The notes under the pieces were generated by a model. That model saw nothing but the letters and a program-made list of their open reading frames with translations. It was not told the origin of the DNA and did no database searches. A stretch of DNA of 64,000 nt, taken from Fratercula arctica. Its lineage: Eukaryota > Chordata > Aves > Charadriiformes > Alcidae. Below are positions 61,001 to 64,000 of the stretch, one piece after another. Numbering within the stretch: position 1 is the stretch's first letter; every line of letters starts with the position of its first letter. The stretch spans positions 22,739,095-22,803,094 of the forward strand of contig CANTUZ010000010.1 in NCBI GenBank assembly GCA_947846985.1, written 5' to 3'. A program made the translations under genes and the position numbers.

Positions 61001-63165
61001 GGAAAAACTACATTTTTGTATTTTTGCCCCTTATTAACGCAACACAAATGCCGTGTTTCAGACAGCATCACAGCTCCGCAAGCGCCTGGGATGGGGCCGG
61101 TGCCTTGTGCAGCCGACCTGCTTCCTTGTTTTCTCTCCAAAACTTGGGTTGCTTACTGCTTTGCTGTGTTGTGCTATGAGACACACTCACCTGTTTCCTC
61201 TGCTGTCACCTCTTGCTTTTCCTTCACACCGTGATTTCGCAGCTTGCGAGGGTCCCAGTCCTGTGGGGGGCTGAGCCGCTCGTTCCCTGGAGTGAGCTCT
61301 GGGGAGGTTCTTGCTGGTCTGCAGAGCAGGACTGTGGCATCTGCCCAGTTCCTGACATCGCATACATGGATGGCGTATTTTTTCTTGTCCATTCTGCTGG
61401 GGACCGATGACTGGTTTAGGACATGAGCCCCGCTATAGTCTGAGGGTGCCCTTGGTCACATCCCATGCCCCTACCATGCCTTTCAGTGCTGCAGCCACTC
61501 TGGCTGCTAATCTCATTCTGATCTCTTCATTGTTGTGTTTTTGGCAACCCAAATTCCCCACCCAGGCCTGAGAATTTAACATCAGCACATTTGCATGACT
61601 GATCAGATTTGTCTCGCTTCTATGACGACATTGTTTCTATGGAAAATTAATGGATTCTCACGTTGTATTTTTAATGGCTGAAACCACCCCCCTGCCACCC
61701 TCTCGTCCCCCGAGCTCTCAGAGGGGAAGTCTGTAAACAGCTCAAATTAGCCATCCTCCATAAATAGCTCCCATTTCTTTCCTGCCTGCTGGCCATTTCT
61801 TTCCTCTCTTCCAACAGTGCTGCAACGCTCCTCTCCTGGTGTTGGTGGATAAAGAACAATGAGTAAAATGAGCCTGTGTTTGCTTTCCTTGTCTGGCCCT
61901 TGAATAGATGTGATCTGTCATGAACCCTTTCCCTTTCATCCAGGACCATGTGGCTTTAAGTTGTCAGCCTGCCTTAAAGTTTGCTTCAAGCAGGCCTGGG
62001 CTGCTACCTTGCTTTTTTGAGGATGCAGCTCAGCTAATGGCTCTTCTCTTCATTTTAGCCATGAGCCAATTTCTTCTGCGGGTGGACGGGTGGCAGTGAA
62101 TTCCCTGCCTGTCTGTTTGGGGTCACCCGTTCCCCTCAAGCAGCGCTTGGGGTGAGAGCCGTGAGGTTTCAACACCTAGTGTGTCAGGCCACCTGAAGGA
62201 AGAACATCCATCCCCAAATGATGCAATTAAATAAGCTGTAATGGTTCACTTTGCGTTATGGGCACAGCTGGTGAAACGTCCTCAGCAGGGTGACAAGTGC
62301 TTAGCCACTGAACCACTCCAAATGAAGTTTAGGGTTAGAGCAGTTTTAGTCTTAAATTCCCTTCTGCCACCTCAACTTAATTTCAAGGAATAAATCCAGG
62401 GCAAGTCCCATGGTATGGGAATTACCTGAGGATAAGGTCTGACCTGGATTGTCTCCTCCCAGAAGACTGAAGCTGGTGGCCAGAAGGCTCAGAAAGTCTT
62501 GTGGGACAGCTGCTGAGGGGGGTGCAGAGTTTTAGGTCAGGGTCTCCTAAGCCATGCTACCATGAAAGTTGTGTTGAACAAGGACCTGAATGCCTGAAAC
62601 AGAAACTGCTGGCAGCCAGTCCCTGCGCCTGTCCTTGAGGCGATGCTGGGGTGAGCAGGTGATTCCTGACTACGAAACTGCTGGAAAATCAGGCCCTTTG
62701 TTCCCCACAAGGCAGAGAAGAAGGTCCTTTGAAAAGAGCTTGTTCCATTGCCGCACAGCTGGGCTGCACTCAGTTGTCCATATTCTCCTGCCTACCCCAG
62801 GCTTGGCTTGTGCACTGGGGTGTGCTGGTTGCTACAGGTCTTGCTTTCAGCCCCACAAGCCCAAGGTGAAGGTGGTGTCTCTCGCTGAGGGTGGGTAGAG
62901 TATTGGGGACCTCAACTGAGCTTTGTGTTCCTACTTTCTGGTTTTAGGTCCAGATATCTAGAGTACAAGACCACCCTGGAGGTCATGTTTGTGATTGCAA
63001 TAGGCTTTGCATTAGTGCTTTTGAAATTAAGATGCACGACTACAAATGTCAGGCAGGAAACTAGGGGAACCTGATTGCTTAGCTACTTAGGACAAAAACG
63101 TTGCCAATTTTTTAGGCAAAAATGCTGCAGGTATGGAGATAAGGTGGTTGATTTGAATTCTCATG

Positions 63166-63207
63166 GTAGGGGGAGAAAATGGGGCAGTAGGGGGAGAAAA
63201 TGGGGCA
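63166..63207. repeat. 21-bp tandem duplication
   Basis: Two identical adjacent copies of a purine-rich unit beginning GTAGGGGGAGAAAATGGGG. Confidence 0.9.
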
Positions 63208-63360
63208 GGAGAGGGTCTGCTCAGTGCTGGCAGTGGCTGGGCTGAAGCAATCGGCTGTGCAAAGTGTTACTTTTCTGAATGCGATTGTTGCTGGGGGCTT
63301 TGGATTATGTTAGCGTGGAAAAAAATGCCTCCAAGTGAAGGGCCACAAATCATAGCTGGG

Positions 63361-63389
63361 CCAATAGGGAGGGAAAGAGGGCTATAAAA
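63361..63389 (+). promoter_or_regulatory. Possible cryptic promoter (CCAAT and TATAAAA)
   Basis: CCAAT at 63,361-63,365 and TATAAAA at 63,383-63,389 are separated by a purine-rich stretch. The arrangement resembles a core promoter firing near 63,415, but CCAAT boxes usually lie farther from TATA and no first exon is evident downstream. Confidence 0.25.
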
Positions 63390-64000
63390 CAGGAAATCAA
63401 TTTAATACTCAGTGGGTGTTTGCAGCGTGCTCACCCTTCCTTCAAATTGCCAAAGGAAAGATTAATTAAAGTTATATTGAGCAGCAAAAATGATGGAGGG
63501 TGTGAGATGGGGCTTGCGTGGTACAGCTTTCTCCATAATTAATTGAAAAAGGCATTCTTGGATTTCATTACCCAGAACCTTGCCATCTCCTGCTCTTAAA
63601 GGGCAGCTGAAGTGATGCTGGAATTCCAAGCCAGCATTGCTGCCTCGCAGCTTGGGCTAATGAGGAACGTTTCATAGGCAATTGGGAAGGTGCTACATCT
63701 GTGAAGTAGTGCCACTGTGCTATTTATGGGTCCTGTCATTTAGGATCAGACCATGACATGCTTTTGTTTGCTTGTGGTTTTGTTTCCTGGTTCCCATTTC
63801 TGCTGAGAGCTGTACGCACTGCAAGGTGGAGGTGTTGGCAGGGGGTGGAGATAGCTGGTGGCTAGGTCTCTCGTCTCTGCTGCCTTTATTCAGTAAGAAT
63901 AACTTTTAAGCGGGGTATGACAAAAGCTACAGGAGGCCAGGGCTTGGCTGGACCACTTGCTAACTGTCAAACAGGGAAAGAATTGCATGTGGCTCCCCTT

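Larger units (their letters stand above)
58001..64000 (+). other. TLL2: TLL2 intron 1, distal part in the window
   Basis: No second tolloid exon was found; I looked for the expected Phe-(Trp/Leu)-Gly-Asp-Ile-Ala coding block. It contains a T run near 60,609-60,622, a possible conserved block at 61,565-61,690, a 21-bp tandem duplication at 63,166-63,207, a CCAAT plus TATAAAA pair at 63,361-63,389, and AT-rich motif clusters to about 63,570. Confidence 0.55.

Noticed and set aside
38209..64000. TLL2 exon 2 (propeptide block with Gly-Asp-Ile-Ala)
   Set aside because: I scanned by eye for the coding pattern and did not find it. The exon most likely lies past the window, as intron 1 is long in mammals. 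A translated search with a tolloid propeptide would settle it.
1..64000. tRNA, rRNA, CRISPR arrays, bacterial operons or phage-like systems
   Set aside because: Nothing of this kind is visible; the window is ordinary vertebrate gene, intron and CR1 sequence.

Overview
The window is vertebrate nuclear DNA and almost certainly avian. Exons are small and separated by long introns with GT-AG borders. The only clear interspersed repeats are CR1 non-LTR retrotransposons of the bird/reptile type, with 3' ends made of ATTCTRTG-like repeats. There is no bacterial-style gene packing, and nearly all open frames are chance ones.

Region 1 (1-about 29,900) is the 3' three quarters of TM9SF3 (EMP70/nonaspanin family) on the plus strand. 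Twelve coding exons (291-25,838) join without a frame break and encode the last 449 residues, inferred residues 141-589 of a 589-residue protein. They cover the end of the luminal domain, all nine membrane segments and the C-terminal Lys-Ile-Asp COPI/Golgi retention motif. A long 3'UTR with several AATAAA signals follows.

Region 2 (about 29,900-37,500) is intergenic. It ends in a cluster of three CR1 fragments in alternating orientation (36,168-37,501).

Region 3 (37,500-39,020) is a CpG island with GC boxes, an inverted CCAAT box, a perfect 35-bp inverted repeat, a C18 tract and a coding first exon (38,055-38,208). The exon encodes a signal peptide and an acidic stretch ending in Tyr-Arg-Asp-Pro-Cys-Lys-Ala, then a phase-1 donor. 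This matches the first exon of the BMP1/tolloid astacin proteases. The order TM9SF3 then TLL2 on the same strand is the order I recall for the human 10q24 region, so it is called TLL2 exon 1.

Region 4 (38,209-64,000) is best read as the long first intron of TLL2. No exon 2 was found. It holds one further CR1 copy (40,788-40,935), a probable decayed one, poly-T tracts, small hairpins, possible conserved non-coding blocks and two exon-like phase-1 segments.

The two genes are neighbours and not a functional unit: one encodes a Golgi/endosomal membrane protein and the other a secreted metalloprotease. I found no novel multi-gene system. The points most worth a second look are the palindrome in the TLL2 promoter, the two candidate in-frame cassette exons just downstream, and the inverted CR1 pair bracketing the promoter.
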